Positions 21,531 to 32,645 of a stretch of 64,000 nucleotides of DNA are shown here, one piece after another. The stretch's first letter is position 1; every line of letters starts with the position of its first letter. The translations under genes and the position numbers were made by a program. The stretch lies in contig JADDMT010000079.1 of the NCBI GenBank assembly GCA_021401465.1, positions 62,001 to 126,000 of the forward strand. Direction: 5' to 3'. Origin of the DNA: Teratosphaeria epicoccoides (taxonomy: Eukaryota > Ascomycota > Dothideomycetes > Mycosphaerellales > Teratosphaeriaceae). Below the pieces are notes generated by a model. That model was given only the letters and a program-made list of their open reading frames with translations, was not told the origin of the DNA and ran no database searches.

Positions 21531-22644
21531 TCGGAACAAAGCATTGGAAGACGATGTGTTTGTCAAGCCGTGATCTAGTGCCTCGACCCGTCGCTTGGCC
21601 GAGTCTATTCCTGTCATCGATTCGTCCGGCCGACAACTGCGCGAATCGAGAACACTGTGCGGCTCATTTGGATGGTAAACGCATATGTGATGCCGGCAGC
21701 AAGGGAGAGTCCGAGGGCGTTAGAGAAGTGAGGCTCCATTGGCTTGGGCCTATGCGTAGGGCAGAGGATGCCGGATCGGTCATCCAAATGTAGTTCTTTT
21801 CCACATGCGACACCGCACCCGACTTGTCTCAGTTGCTCATTCCAGAGACTGCACAACGGCAATTGCTTGGTTTCCATGCAAGTCTGCCAAGCTCGCGTCG
21901 CCAGAGTCAGGGCAGCGTCATGGTATGCATTGTCCGATCTGGCTGCTTGTACGCGCATGACGAAGCGTTATACCGCCTTGATGGATCCTGCACTCCTGAG
22001 GTCAAAATGGATGTATCGAGCAGGACTTGAGCGCAGATGGTGGTACCACAGCAATTTGGCAGGCATGGAAAGGTAGTTGCTTTTCGCATTGGACGAGTAT
22101 ACTGTCGAGCTCCGATCCATCGCTCGTCAGTTGTGACCGAAAGAGCCGTGAGACAGATCGGTGCTGCCATCGCCTCTGGAGGTTTGCCGGTCTTATGATT
22201 AACCTCGAGTGTCTCGATATACCTTCGTACCTTCGTGTAAGCAGTCCGAGACAAATGCAAGTGGCGAGTTCAATCGCCATGTCCGTGTACGATGACACCA
22301 GGGACGACAGATATTGAGTGCCTCAGATGTCCGCTATGCGCAATGTTCGACCACTTCGAGCAGTAGGCCAATACTGCCTTCAAGAGTCGTACTAAAGGCT
22401 CTTTTTCTTCACACTCCATCCATCCTCGGTCGCTTCTTGGTTCTTCATGACGCTGAAAGGCTTGGCAGTGGTGACGAGAGAAAGGATGGGTTTCGTGCAA
22501 AGCAGAGAGAGCCGAGGGGATCGGCGCATCAGGTACCACCCTAGTCTGACGAAAGCAGACGAGCCCGACATGCGCGCAGGCGTCTACCATGCCGATTCGG
22601 CGAAGGGCTGTGATCAAAATAGTCAGGATGATCAAAGGCGCTCT
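21531..22644. other. Intergenic region, no gene recognised
   Basis: About 1.1 kb lie between the F-box-like relic and the transporter remnant. Frames on both strands overlap without motifs. It may contain more decayed sequence from the neighbouring relics. Confidence 0.35.
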
Positions 22645-23251
22645 TCATCCATGTTGTCTGCCCCATTGAATGCCTTTCATGTCTTTGTCTTCGTCTTTCC
22701 TAGGCCACAGAATCTCGCCCTGGAATACAGCCTTGATGCTCGCGACTGCCACAACGAGCCACATGATGACTAACAATATGGTGAGTGCGCTCACGATTCC
22801 GTCGACAGGTCTCGAGTTGAATGCTTTAGCATTGGCAAATTCGATCGCGCCCAAGGTGAGCCCAGCGTTGGGAAAAACGAATGACCACCAGTTCAATGTG
22901 GATGTCATTTTGCGAAGGCCAGAGATCACGGCGATGGTCGAGATGCAGAAGAACCAGAAGCTGAAGAGTAACACGAAGCTGCCCGCAAGGACGCCAATGA
23001 TCTCAATCACATCCCCTGCAGCCGCAGTGGTGACCTGGAACATGTTGCCGGCAATGACTCTGGGCGCATTGGTTCCGAGCGATATCAGTCCAGCGGCCGT
23101 ATAACCTGTAAGTCGTCAGGAGCCGGCACGCTACTGGAATCCGTGCGGTGGCTTGCTTACCAGCGGGACCCACCGAGACATACATGCCCGGTCGAGTTGG
23201 GGGAGGCGGTAGCTGTGAAACCATGAGGCGCTGAACGTATATGCCGTACAT
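22645..23251 (-). pseudogene. C-terminal remnant of a TDT/SLAC1-type (malic acid transporter) membrane protein
   Basis: Two exons, 23251..23161 and 23105..22645, join across a 55-bp intron (GTAAGC...TTACAG) in one frame of 183 residues. The first contains YGIYVQRLMVSQLPPPPTRP, then GMYVSVGPAG. The join gives GYTAAGLISLGTNAPRVIAG, then helices VIEIIGVLAGSFVLLFSFWFF and LNWWSFVFPNAGLTLGAIEF, ending ILWPRKDEDKDM. These are hallmarks of the second half of fungal C4-dicarboxylate/malic acid transport and sulfite-efflux proteins of the TDT family. Such proteins have about ten helices and about 350-450 residues, so the first half is missing. Upstream on the minus strand (23260-23660) I find no N-terminal helices and an in-frame TGA about 30 nt before the first usable codon. 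It is most likely a truncated gene, though the 183-residue ORF itself is intact. Confidence 0.72.
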
Positions 23252-23681
23252 GCGGCGCGAGGAAAGAACAACAGTCGTACGTCATCGGCGTTTGTGGCAT
23301 GACTCATTGTGAGTGAGTCGCGTTGACCCGAAGACTCCCCGGCACTCGCTAGTACTACACAGAGGCGGCAAGACCTGGCAGATCGCTCTCTCGTCGCAGA
23401 CCTGACGACCCGTAACCAGACTTGCATCTCTGGCGCAGGCCCCCACGAGTTCGATGGCAGGGCAGTCCAGCATGTGCACGATGAGATTGTCCTTCTCAAT
23501 GACGCCTTTGATCAGGCAACCTCGGACTTTCCCCGGAGGGAGGTACCTGACGGTTTTCCTGGTGGTCAAAGCTCTCCTGCAACTTCACCAGAAAATTAAC
23601 CAGATAATGTTGGAGTCGCACGCTCTCCTCAACAGCCGCGCAGCGAATTGAACAAGAAGGGACGACTGATCCGCCACAATC

Positions 23682-24697
23682 ATGTCGCCTTCCATACCAG
23701 CGCCCAAGGGCTCGGCGAAGAACAGCGAGCGCGAGTCTACAGCCGCGCGGTTACTGGGAGCAGGTACGCGCTTTCCTTTGGATACCTCCATCGCACCTTC
23801 CCAATGCTCAGGACCAGGTGCCGCACCACATGCTGACCGGTCCTGCCTGCTTGAACAGGTACCGCCGGTATCACCGAGCTCATCGTCTTCCACCCCGTCG
23901 ACACCATCGCCAAGCGTCTCATGTCGAATCAGAACAAGATTGGCAATGCATCGCAACTCAACAGCGTCATCTTCCGCCAACACGCCGAGAAGCCATTCGT
24001 CTCACGATTCTTCACCCTCTTTCCCGGCCTCGGCTACGCGGCGGCTTACAAGGTCCTGCAGCGAGTGTACAAGTACGGCGGACAGCCGTTCGTGCGCGAC
24101 TACCTCAGCATGCACTATGGCGGACAATTCGATGCGACGTTCGGCAAGGGCAACGGAAAAGCCATGATGCACGCGACTGCTGGGTCGCTGATCGGAATCG
24201 GTGAGATCGTCTTGCTGCCCCTGGATGTGCTCAAGATCATGCGACAGACAAATCCGGAGGCGTTCCGGGGCCGAGGCGTCGCGCGTATTGTCGCGGATGA
24301 GAATTTCAAGCTGTACCGGGGATGGGGCTGGACTGCCGCACGTAACGCACCCGGCTCATTTGCTCTCTTCGGGGGCAGCGCAGTCGCAAAGGAGATGCTG
24401 GGCCTGCAGGACTACAACAAGGCGACCTGGTTCCAGAACTTTGTCGCATCCCTTGCTGGATCCAGTGCTTCTCTAATCGTCTCGGCCCCATTGGACGTGG
24501 TCAAGACGCGGATACAGAACCAAGACTTCGAGTCGAAGAAGGGCGGCGTCAAGGTCATCACCGATATGCTGCGACACGAAGGCCCGACAGCATTCTTCAA
24601 GGGGTTGGTGCCGAAGCTGCTCATGACTGGCCCGAAGCTCACGTTCAGCTTTTGGCTGGCGCAGACTCTGATTCCCTTGTTCAACGGCTTCATGTGA
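23682..24697 (+). CDS. ggc1: Mitochondrial GTP/GDP carrier (Ggc1/Yhm1-like)
   Basis: The gene has two exons, 23682..23763 and 23859..24697, with a 95-bp intron (GTACGC donor, branch-like TGCTGAC, AACAG acceptor), giving 306 residues. Three mitochondrial carrier repeats are present, each with the PxDxxxxx signature: HPVDTIAKRLMS, LPLDVLKIMRQ and APLDVVKTRIQ. The first-repeat sequence HPVDTIAKRLMSN, together with the RGWGWTAARNAPGSFALFGG region, is characteristic of the Ggc1/Yhm1 subgroup rather than the citrate or ADP/ATP carriers. The carrier imports GTP into the mitochondrial matrix in exchange for GDP and affects mitochondrial iron balance. The gene lies 430 bp from the transporter remnant, in divergent orientation. 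Confidence 0.9.
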
Positions 24698-26723
24698 AAG
24701 CATCGATCTTTGGGGTATCGTGGAATACTGCACATCTCCACCCATGCACATAGCAACTGGCAAACTTGGCGAGCCTTGGTATTTGAAAGCAAGCGATCGG
24801 CGTTGGGAGTGCGATGGGCATCGATGGCGCGGTTGACAGTACTGGCGAGACATGTCTACCAGCCCAGGGCACCGCAGAGATTGTTGTCAGTTGTCATCCT
24901 GATTCACTGTGTACACACTGGACAGTGAGAGAGCTATACTAGCACGCATTTTTCGCTCCAGTGTCTGTGCTCGGCCAATGATGGTTTCATTGAACGCTTT
25001 TTCCCGCCGCCGAGAACAGAGCTGCTTGACCCTAGGCTGATCTTGACGTAGAACCCGTTGGAACTCCCCCGCTGTTATGGTAAATTGTGAACAACATGAT
25101 TATTTAATCCGCAAGGGCTCCACGTGCGTGCGACAGGTGAGCGCCAACCTGGCGGACTGCTTCTATTGGCCCAATGAAGCCTGACCAAGCGTTCCCCACC
25201 GGAGACCTGCTTACTTTTACTTAGCTGTATGGCTGTCTATAGCGAGACAGCCACGATACTTTAATCCTCGATTACTCAACATCAATCCCAAGTGTATATG
25301 TGCGCGCAATCTCGCGTGGCGCGAATGTACCCAGATCAAGGCAGTGACACTAAAAGCGGCCCAGATCAAGTGCTCAGCCGTCAGAATTTCTACGCTGCCA
25401 GGAAGTTGTGGTTCGGCGGATCGTCGGGCACAGGGCCTCTCGAAAGCGTGCCAGTCTCATCATCATCTCCATTACAAGACGGCAGAGTGGGAACACCTTC
25501 TCCGGAGTGTGGCTGAACGGCGCAACACGAAGCATCATCAAAATGCAGCAATCTGTCGGACTTAGCCGCCGCGTTACCTAGCGTTTGGGATGACCAGGAC
25601 TTAGAAATGGTTCTATGGCCGCAAAGGCGATCCGAGCTCCTGCATCCGCGTCGTGGTGCCGGCCAGTACATATGGAATCCTGGAGCGGACTTTGTGCGAC
25701 CGACAAGCATGTTCCGCCTAGCAGGCGTTGGATTTCGGTTGCTGACAAGTCATTCAAGGACAAGAGAAATGTCACAAGACTTTCGCGGAGGCATCAAAGC
25801 GATCTCCGCTCAAGCAAAGGCTGGGGTAGTCACCCGTGGACAAGAGTTATTGAACTCGTCGTTCGGATGGGAGCAAGCATGCTGTGGTGTTAGGCTGTCG
25901 ACCTCGCTCCTCATGACGGCGAAGTCGACCGCCAAGTCCTTTCGAGGATCTGTTGATGTGAGGTTGTGAGCACAGCAGCCACAGCGATCTGCGCCTCTCA
26001 CCCAGATCATTACGACCATGGCACGAGCCGAATTACACAAAACGCTGTCAGGCATGTTGTGCTGTAAGTCTGATGGGCAGCATATCAGCAGTTTGGGCTC
26101 CAGGTCGAGCACCTGGTGATAAAAAGGCCGTGATCGCATCGATGTGGTGATGGTCGTGTCAACGAGCATCTGACTGCCTCAAGAAGCAGTCACCCTCATC
26201 GAGTACTCGGTGATTGGTTAAGAATAGTCACCAGGCCTGATAGCACCTTGATGGTCAGCGTAGATCTCAAGGCTCGAACTTGCGTTTGATCTTCCTTCCG
26301 TCACTGGATAGGGTATCTCTCCGACCGTGCCGGCGTTGCTCGTAAAAGCAGCGATGTGTCTCTCACGCCGCAGACACTGTCTCGACTGAGGAGTGGGAGA
26401 AGGGTCAACCCCACTATCAACAAGCTTTTGAGCTGCTCTGGCAGGTGCGCGCGGTCAACCGGAGTCCCTTCCACTTGTGACCTTGCGGATAGCAAGCTCG
26501 TCCATACGCACGACAATGGCTTCTAGACCTGTCGAGGGACGTGATCGGCGGCATTTCCGGGCGAGCGCTTCGAGCTGGCCGACCCATCGCAGGTGTCAAG
26601 GAGAGGGGCAAGGCGACCTATAATAAACTGCATGGTGACTCGCAACAGGTCTTGTCCGATCGCGCGTCAACAGACAGGTGGTAGAATTCTTCATTGTTCA
26701 CAGTGCAGACTTATCCCGGCAAC
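24698..26723. other. Intergenic region, no gene recognised
   Basis: About 2 kb lie between the carrier and the GFA-domain gene. Frames at 25292-25969 and 26593 onward are short, overlap on both strands and lack motifs. A TATA-like 'actttaatcctcgattactcaaca' lies at about 25258. I see nothing else that can be supported. Confidence 0.4.
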
Positions 26724-27258
26724 ATGGCGAAAGGCAGCTGTATGTGTGGGCAAGTCCACTACGAGTACACTGGTACGGCTTGTACACTTGCACGTCTGCG
26801 TGCGCTGCTCTGACAGCATTCCAGGCGAACCAGCCGTCACTGCTCTGTGCCATTGCACCGACTGCCAGAAATGGACCGGCGCGGCTTACACTTCCAACGT
26901 AGTCGTCCCGCGCACCTCCTTCCAAGTCACGTCCGGCAAGCCCAAGGACTACGACGCTGTCGGTGCCTCCGGCAAGATCAACAAGCACTGGTTCTGCTCC
27001 AACTGCGGTTCCTCGCTCTACACTGAGCTGGAAGTCATGCCTGACATGACTTGCGTGAAGTCTGGGAGTCTCGATGGCGGAGCCGCGAATCATCCCATTC
27101 AGGTGGAGTTTTACAATCGTGACCGATTGGGTTATGCAAAGCCGGTTGATGGTGCTGATCAGAAGCCCGAGGTGAGTTGTTTTCATCACATCAGTGTCTC
27201 CCCTGTGTAAGGTCTGGCATCAATTGACTCTGATCCTACTTCATTCAGTTCTCGTGAG
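26724..27258 (+). CDS. GFA/CENP-V domain zinc-binding protein
   Basis: The gene has three exons, 26724..26772, 26825..27171 and 27250..27258, giving 134 residues. Intron 1 is 52 bp (GTACGG...CCAG). Intron 2 is 78 bp (GTGAGT...TTCAG) and leaves a last exon that codes only for FS and the stop. If intron 2 is not removed, the frame ends at 27210 instead. Zinc-ligand cysteines typical of the GFA (glutathione-dependent formaldehyde-activating) fold are present: GSCMCGQVHYEY at the start, LCHCTDCQKWTG, and HWFCSNCGSSLY. Members bind zinc; a few act on S-hydroxymethylglutathione, but most fungal members have no proven activity. Length fits the small single-domain fungal members. Confidence 0.85.
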
Positions 27259-27609
27259 CGGCATAGGCGACAAGATACGTAGGCGACTGGATAGTCAATT
27301 CCACCTAGACAGGCAGAAAACTGTAGCAATGCATCTGCAGATGCATGGCGTCCGCGGCTCTTCAAAATGCTCAACCAGCATTCTGGTATCTTAGTGCTTA
27401 CTTTGCGACTCGCGTTTATGCTGGATTCCTGATTAATGGTGTTATGCTAAGGCGTCGCTTGGCCCATGGCGAACGACGGGGGCGATGCCTCCGTGTTGCT
27501 GAGCTCGGTCTGTGTCAAACATTTAAGAGTACACGCAGCACAGCAAGCTACGGGAAGCTGTTCTGTCAGCCTCCTTCGCTTGAGGCTGTGCAGCTATGCA
27601 TAAAGTTAT
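27259..27609. other. Intergenic region
   Basis: About 350 bp after the GFA gene have no supported ORF. Base composition is normal until an abrupt AT-rich stretch begins at about 27600. Confidence 0.4.
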
Positions 27610-27900
27610 TTTGCTATGAAAATTAGATTAACTGACTTTTCTTATTATAGAACTTAGTATAATCTTTTAGTACTTTAGATAGTTTTGCTAACTAATAAGC
27701 TATGCTTAATAAAGAGACTAATGTCCTATAGCTAGCTTATTATAGATTACATGTAGAGGAGTCCTGTTTGTTACAAGTAATACTATACTATACTAGTTAT
27801 AATAGCTTTGTAGTATTTAACATACTATAGGATACTTATTAGTCCTAGTGCATGCTATAGCTAAGGCCTATGTGTAATAGTGTTTGTTTAGTCTCTTGCA
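27610..27900. repeat. AT-rich, TpA-rich decayed repeat island inside the gene-rich half
   Basis: About 290 bp consist almost only of tta, cta, tata and tag words ('actatactatactagttata'), while the flanking DNA is ordinary. The composition is the same as in the transposon block after 30,060, so it is probably the remains of a repeat mutated by RIP. No LTR ends or target duplication can be recognised. Confidence 0.55.
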
Positions 27901-28087
27901 TGTAAAGCGCAACAAGCACAGCCACTTGAAAATGATAATGCCGCACTGCGGCTACCTTAGATCAAGTCAGCCACCCTGATGATGTAATGGCGGTCTAGGC
28001 GGCCACGCAGGGGAGCAAGATATATGTTCCAGCCCATCGCATATATTGAACTTAGGGTCAACGTACCAATTTCACTGCTCAGCAAAC

Positions 28088-28993
28088 ATGGCTGACTATG
28101 CACCTCCACCAGGTCCGCCACCGCCGCAGGTTCCCGCCGGCTGGAAGGCCGTGTGGAACGAGCAGTACAGGGAATGGTTCTATGTAAATACCTGTGAGGC
28201 ACCAGCGGCCGACCTAGGACGCTGAATCAACGCTGACAGATATCGCGCAGACACCAAGCAGTCGCAATGGACCAAGCCGACCGAGCCGGTGTACGCTGCT
28301 GGCGACGCGCCGCCTGCTGGCGCCCCACCAGGCTACGACCATGGATCAATACAACCTGCTGGACCGGAGAAGGCCGGGTTTGGCGCCAACAATCCATATG
28401 GCGGCAGCAATACCACCGACGATGAAGCACTGGCGAGAAAATTACAAGAAGAAGAGAATGACCGCAATCGTGGCGCGGCAGACAGCTACTACGGCCAGAG
28501 TGGTGCTCCAACCTACGGTGCGCAGGGCGGCACTTATGGACAGCAGTCACCATACGGGCAATCGTCGTCAGCGATGCCTCCACAAGAGGCGCAGAAGAAG
28601 GGGCTTTTGGGCAAACTCGCTTCCAAGCTTGGTGGAGCCAGCTCGTCTCGGCCGCCTCAGTATGGACAGCAGTATTCGTCCCAATCGCAGTACGGCGGAT
28701 ACGGCGGCTACCCGCAACAACAGCCGTACGGATATCCACCGCAGCAGCAAGGCTACTATCCGCAGCAAGTGCAAGCGCAGAAGAAGCATGGAATGGGAGC
28801 CGGAGGCGGTGCGCTGCTGGGTGCTGGTGCTGGGTTGGTTGGTGGTGCGTTGCTAATGGACGCCGTGGAGGATCATGATCAGCAGGAGTATGACCAGGGG
28901 TACCAGCAAGGATACGATCAAGGTAACGACGGTGGCGGAGGAGGTGATTTTGGTGGTGATGACGGTGGTGACTTTGGCGGCGGGGACTTCTAG
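28088..28993 (+). CDS. WW-domain protein with Gly/Gln/Tyr-rich tail
   Basis: The gene has two exons, 28088..28193 and 28251..28993, with a 57-bp intron (GTGAGG...CGCAG), giving 282 residues. Splicing completes the WW domain at about residues 14-46: VPAGWKAVWNEQYREWFYVN, then TYTKQSQWTKP. Both tryptophans, the aromatic pair and the final proline are present. A short charged helix (DEALARKLQEEEND, about 100-115) resembles a ubiquitin-binding or DUF-type helix. It is followed by GQQ/YGQ/YGG/YPQQQ repeats, a glycine-rich hydrophobic segment (GAGGGALLGAGAGLVGGALLM) and an acidic GGDFGGDDGGDF end. The layout resembles yeast Wwm1, a small WW protein of unclear function linked to metacaspase. The glycine-rich segment could insert in or contact a membrane. 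No catalytic domain is seen. Confidence 0.87.
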
Positions 28994-30060
28994 CAGCGGG
29001 GGCATCAGATAACGGGTCACGTTGTGATAACAAGAGACGAACCGAGAGACAGGTCAAATGTCTGTATTCCTCTAAGGCCTATGTAGTCGATAAGTTCTAC
29101 GGTGGCTTCTGTTGGAGGCGGCTTTGTCAATTTCCGCGACATCTGACTGCCTAATTCCGCAATTGTCAAACACTCCTCGAAGCATCTGCTTCACTATTTT
29201 TTAGAATTTCTGATAGATTTCCACGAATCCTGTAGCCGTTCTACAACCGCACTAGAACCTCCGACTCCAAGCTCTCTCCCTTACGAGCAATTTGCGCGCA
29301 TGGTTTGATCCTTTCCCTCCCCATATGGCTGTGCATTGAAGGTGCAAGGGTGCCTGTTGACTCTGCAGGGGCTATTCTACGCGCCCACATGCTGTTGTCA
29401 GAAACACAGAGGTATCGTCGCCAAAACATGCATCGTACGAACCGGATGACAATACTGCTCAGAATACGTATTCGCTTCTTCGACGCTGTCTGGCTGGCAG
29501 ACACCATCACCGCCGGACTTATCAGCGCCGCAGGACTGCCAATGTGTTAGATCATAATGATAAGGTGTGAGGGAGGCAAATGACGCACTGCGGCCCTGGT
29601 GAATGGGAGGATAAGCGCTAATACATGCAGTGTTAGGAAGCGCATTGTGTAGCTCGCGTTTTCAGCCGTGGTGCGCAAGCAACAATTTCTACATCTGCAA
29701 AGCTTTATATCTGTTCCTACGGAGAGGCGCGGACGTTGACATCCAGGAATATACCTCTAATAATGAGACAGCCGGACTTGCGGCGCGGTCCTGCCATCGT
29801 GGCTCCTGCTAGCAGCGTCAAACATAATAACAGGACAACCCCCGAACGGCGGTGCGGCTAGTCTTGACTTGGCATCGATGAGCGCAAGCTTCGCGATCTC
29901 TCATGCTGCTCTACATCTGATGGCTCGTCGGGGGTACTCGATCGGCCGCTAATTGGTACTCATGCAGGGGCACATCGATCGAGAAAATGTCGGGTGCGCG
30001 CGCTCTACAAGGCTGCGCATACTTCGTCGTCAGAAGCAGCGTAGGAGTTAGAAGAGTACA
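28994..30060. other. Gene-free border between the gene-rich and repeat-rich compartments
   Basis: About 1.07 kb after the last gene have no supported ORF. The base composition stays ordinary until about 30,060, where 'cagatcacgtgccctctacataag' is followed by sequence made almost only of TpA-rich words. Confidence 0.5.
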
Positions 30061-30788
30061 GCTTTTAACTAGGAGAGAACAGATCACGTGCCCTCTACAT
30101 AAGCATATTACAGCTGTATAATATTAATGATTAGTAGTTCTTTAGTGTCATTAATAGGTAAGTACTTGTTCTACATATATGATTCTTATTATATTACCTA
30201 TCTACTATTATATATCTACTAAACTTAAGAAAAATACCTATAATTTCTTTATTATTACTAAAGATATTAGTACTAAATTACCTAGCTTATACTATATCTA
30301 AGTACTTTCTACCTATTATAAAGAGGTTAAAGATATACTAATTACTATATATAGTAAAGCTTTATTTAGTATAAAGCTTAACAAGACTAGTTAAAGATTA
30401 ATAGATTAGATATTAGTATAGTAATCCTACTACTAGTTAGGATCTAGAATGTTAGAGCTATACTAACATTACTCCTAAGGTAAATCTTTAAGCCCTAATA
30501 AGGTAGTCTCTAGCCTTCTAACTTTATTATATAATGAACTCTATTTTACTATGCTTAGAGTACTTACTTTACTTGCTAGGTCTCCTCTATTCTCTTAAAG
30601 AGTAGAGTAATGTTACAGAATAGTATTATAGAACATAGCTATAATAGAGGAGTTATATAATACCCTCTAAGTCATATAATATAACTCTGTTTTAGAAGCT
30701 TCTATAGAAGCTAAGACAGAGAACATAGCTTAGTAATAGAGACTATCTCTATTAGAGCATAGTTTCTAACAGAGTATAATAGAGACAT
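30061..30788. repeat. TpA-rich repeat relic with palindromes, left flank of element E
   Basis: About 730 bp of AT-rich DNA have no coding frame. It contains several hairpin-capable inverted repeats, for example taatagaga-cta-tctctatta near 30730-30755, and 'agagttatataa' facing 'tataatataactct' at 30645-30690. It is the sequence into which element E inserted. The origin is unknown; a palindromic DNA element or older LTR relic is possible. Confidence 0.5.
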
Positions 30789-30959
30789 TATCATAAGTAA
30801 ATAGCATGTACATAGGAGCTTATGTAGTATTTAACAAGTATAATAGGGAGAGAGAGACTATCTGCTAGCTGTCTAGTCCTTTATAGCTAGCCTTATTAGG
30901 GGTTAGGGTCACGTATAGGCTTTAGCCTATACTAAGGACTTAGGGCCCTGCCCTTCATA
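30789..30959 (-). repeat. Element E LTR (3' LTR in element sense)
   Basis: The 171-bp copy matches 44407..44577 in length and sequence ('cataggagcttatgtagtatttaac' core). Differences from its partner are mainly C/T and G/A. The outer end, TATCATAAG, is probably a mutated TG start. Confidence 0.85.
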
Positions 30960-31290
30960 TTACCTCTCTCTCTCCTCTCTCCTCTACGTAGAATAGCTAG
31001 GAGCCTAAGGGAGTACAAGCTATTTCCTTGCGTTTTGCGTCTAGATTTAGATAGAGCTACCTAGAGAGTAGTAGTGTCATGAGTAAATCCCCCCTACTAG
31101 TAGCTCTCTAGCTTAAAAGACTAGGCCCCTAATAATTCTTATATAGTATTATAACTCTACTTTGCTTGAAAACTACTTCTCTTTAATTTTGTGATTAAAA
31201 ACCCCCCTTTTCCTGGCTATGCTCTAGTATATAGGAGCTAGCTACTAGCTATTCTTACATAGTCCCTAAACTCTACTACTTAGCTAAATC

Positions 31291-31332
31291 TACTTTACTT
31301 TACTTTACTTCACTTTACTTTACTTTACTTCT
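31291..31332 (+). repeat. Pentanucleotide microsatellite (TACTT)n
   Basis: About eight TACTT units with one C interruption lie in the 3' internal part of element E. Confidence 0.85.
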
Positions 31333-32204
31333 ATTATTATAGTCTAAGCTATTAAGGGGGCACTCCTAGGCCTATGCTAGTATGTCTGTTACTATATAAA
31401 AAAGTCGCTGTTAATACTACTCTTGCTTCCTTTCTCTTACATGCTTACTTACATAGTAAGCCCCCCTTCTCCCTAATTCTCTGAACCTGTCTTCTTAGAC
31501 TCTAGGTAATACTAACAGGTATCAGATAGCGCCTACTATCTACTATGTTAACTACGCCCTCTAGGGCGTAGATTACATCCCCTAATTAGTGTGTCTTAGG
31601 CTCCTTGCTACTCTGCTTAGCCTATGCTAACTTATCTAGTCTACCTGCGCCTATGCCTATAGGAGATACGCTAGCAAGTACCTAAACTATAAGGCCCTAT
31701 ACGTTCTACTTAGTATCTAGGCTAAACGTCCTGCTAACCTAGCTAGCCTCTCCCTTGCCTATATGTCCTACGCCTCCTAGACATGTTCTTAGGATGCTAA
31801 CAGGTATGACCTAAATCCTAGTTATCTTTACATAGCTAACATAGTAATAGCGCTACTACCTATAGCGACCTGTTAAAGGTCCTTAAGGCCTAGAAGGCCT
31901 TAGGGCCTTTATAGTTAGTAGGCCTACTATCCGGGTATTTCTTGCTAGTCCCCCTCATGATTACTCTACTAACTCTTGTGTAGCATTATAGCCTAGGAGG
32001 TTACAGGGACTATTACTACTACTGTTGCCTAGTAGGGCCTCCTAAAAGTTTATCCTATACTCTATGGGTTTCTACACGCTAACCCTTTAAAAGGTCTAGG
32101 GGCGTTCTACTAGCGCTTGCCCTAGGTAGGTAGTAGGAGAATGTTACTAGCAAGGGGGAGAGCCCTTGTTAGGCTAAGCCTAGCGCCGCTACTTAGGGTC
32201 CTAG

Positions 32205-32645
32205 TGTCATGAGTATTAGGAGTACTATAGGTTACAGGATTATGAGGGTCCTAAGTACTATAAGTCATAGGCATAGTCATAGGAGAAAGGATCTGTCACG
32301 TGAGAACAGACCCCCGGATCTATAGGGTTAGTCTACAGATCTACAGGCCTATAAGGGAGAAGGGATCTGTTACAGGATAATAGACCCTTAGATCTGTAGG
32401 GTTAGGCTATAGATCTACAGACATAGATCTGTTAGGTCTGTCGACAGATCTAATAGAGCTGCTCTGTCTCTCTAGTATATAGGGATAGCTTTAGGATAGG
32501 TAGTTAGGAGCTTCGTGCTTAATTTAATTCCCTTTCCCTAGGGGATAGTTAGTTACAAGGACAATTGCTATTATCGATATTCTTTACAGCTCTACGAGTC
32601 TAACACCTAGTTACCTTCCTGCTATTAGTACCTACCCTTATGACA
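32205..32645 (+). repeat. A1 5' LTR (441 bp)
   Basis: Starts TGTCATGAG and ends CTTATGACA, flanked on the left by CCTAG. It shares its full length with the 3' LTR; mismatches are almost all transitions. Confidence 0.93.

Noticed and set aside
28227..29057. A 276-codon minus-strand ORF opposite the second WW gene
   Set aside because: It is the shadow of the repetitive Gln/Gly/Tyr codons on the plus strand and gives an Arg/His/Ser-rich translation with no domain.
31291..31332. Regular TACTT repeats considered as a CRISPR-like or regulatory array
   Set aside because: Direct pentanucleotide units without spacers are a microsatellite, and the organism is eukaryotic.
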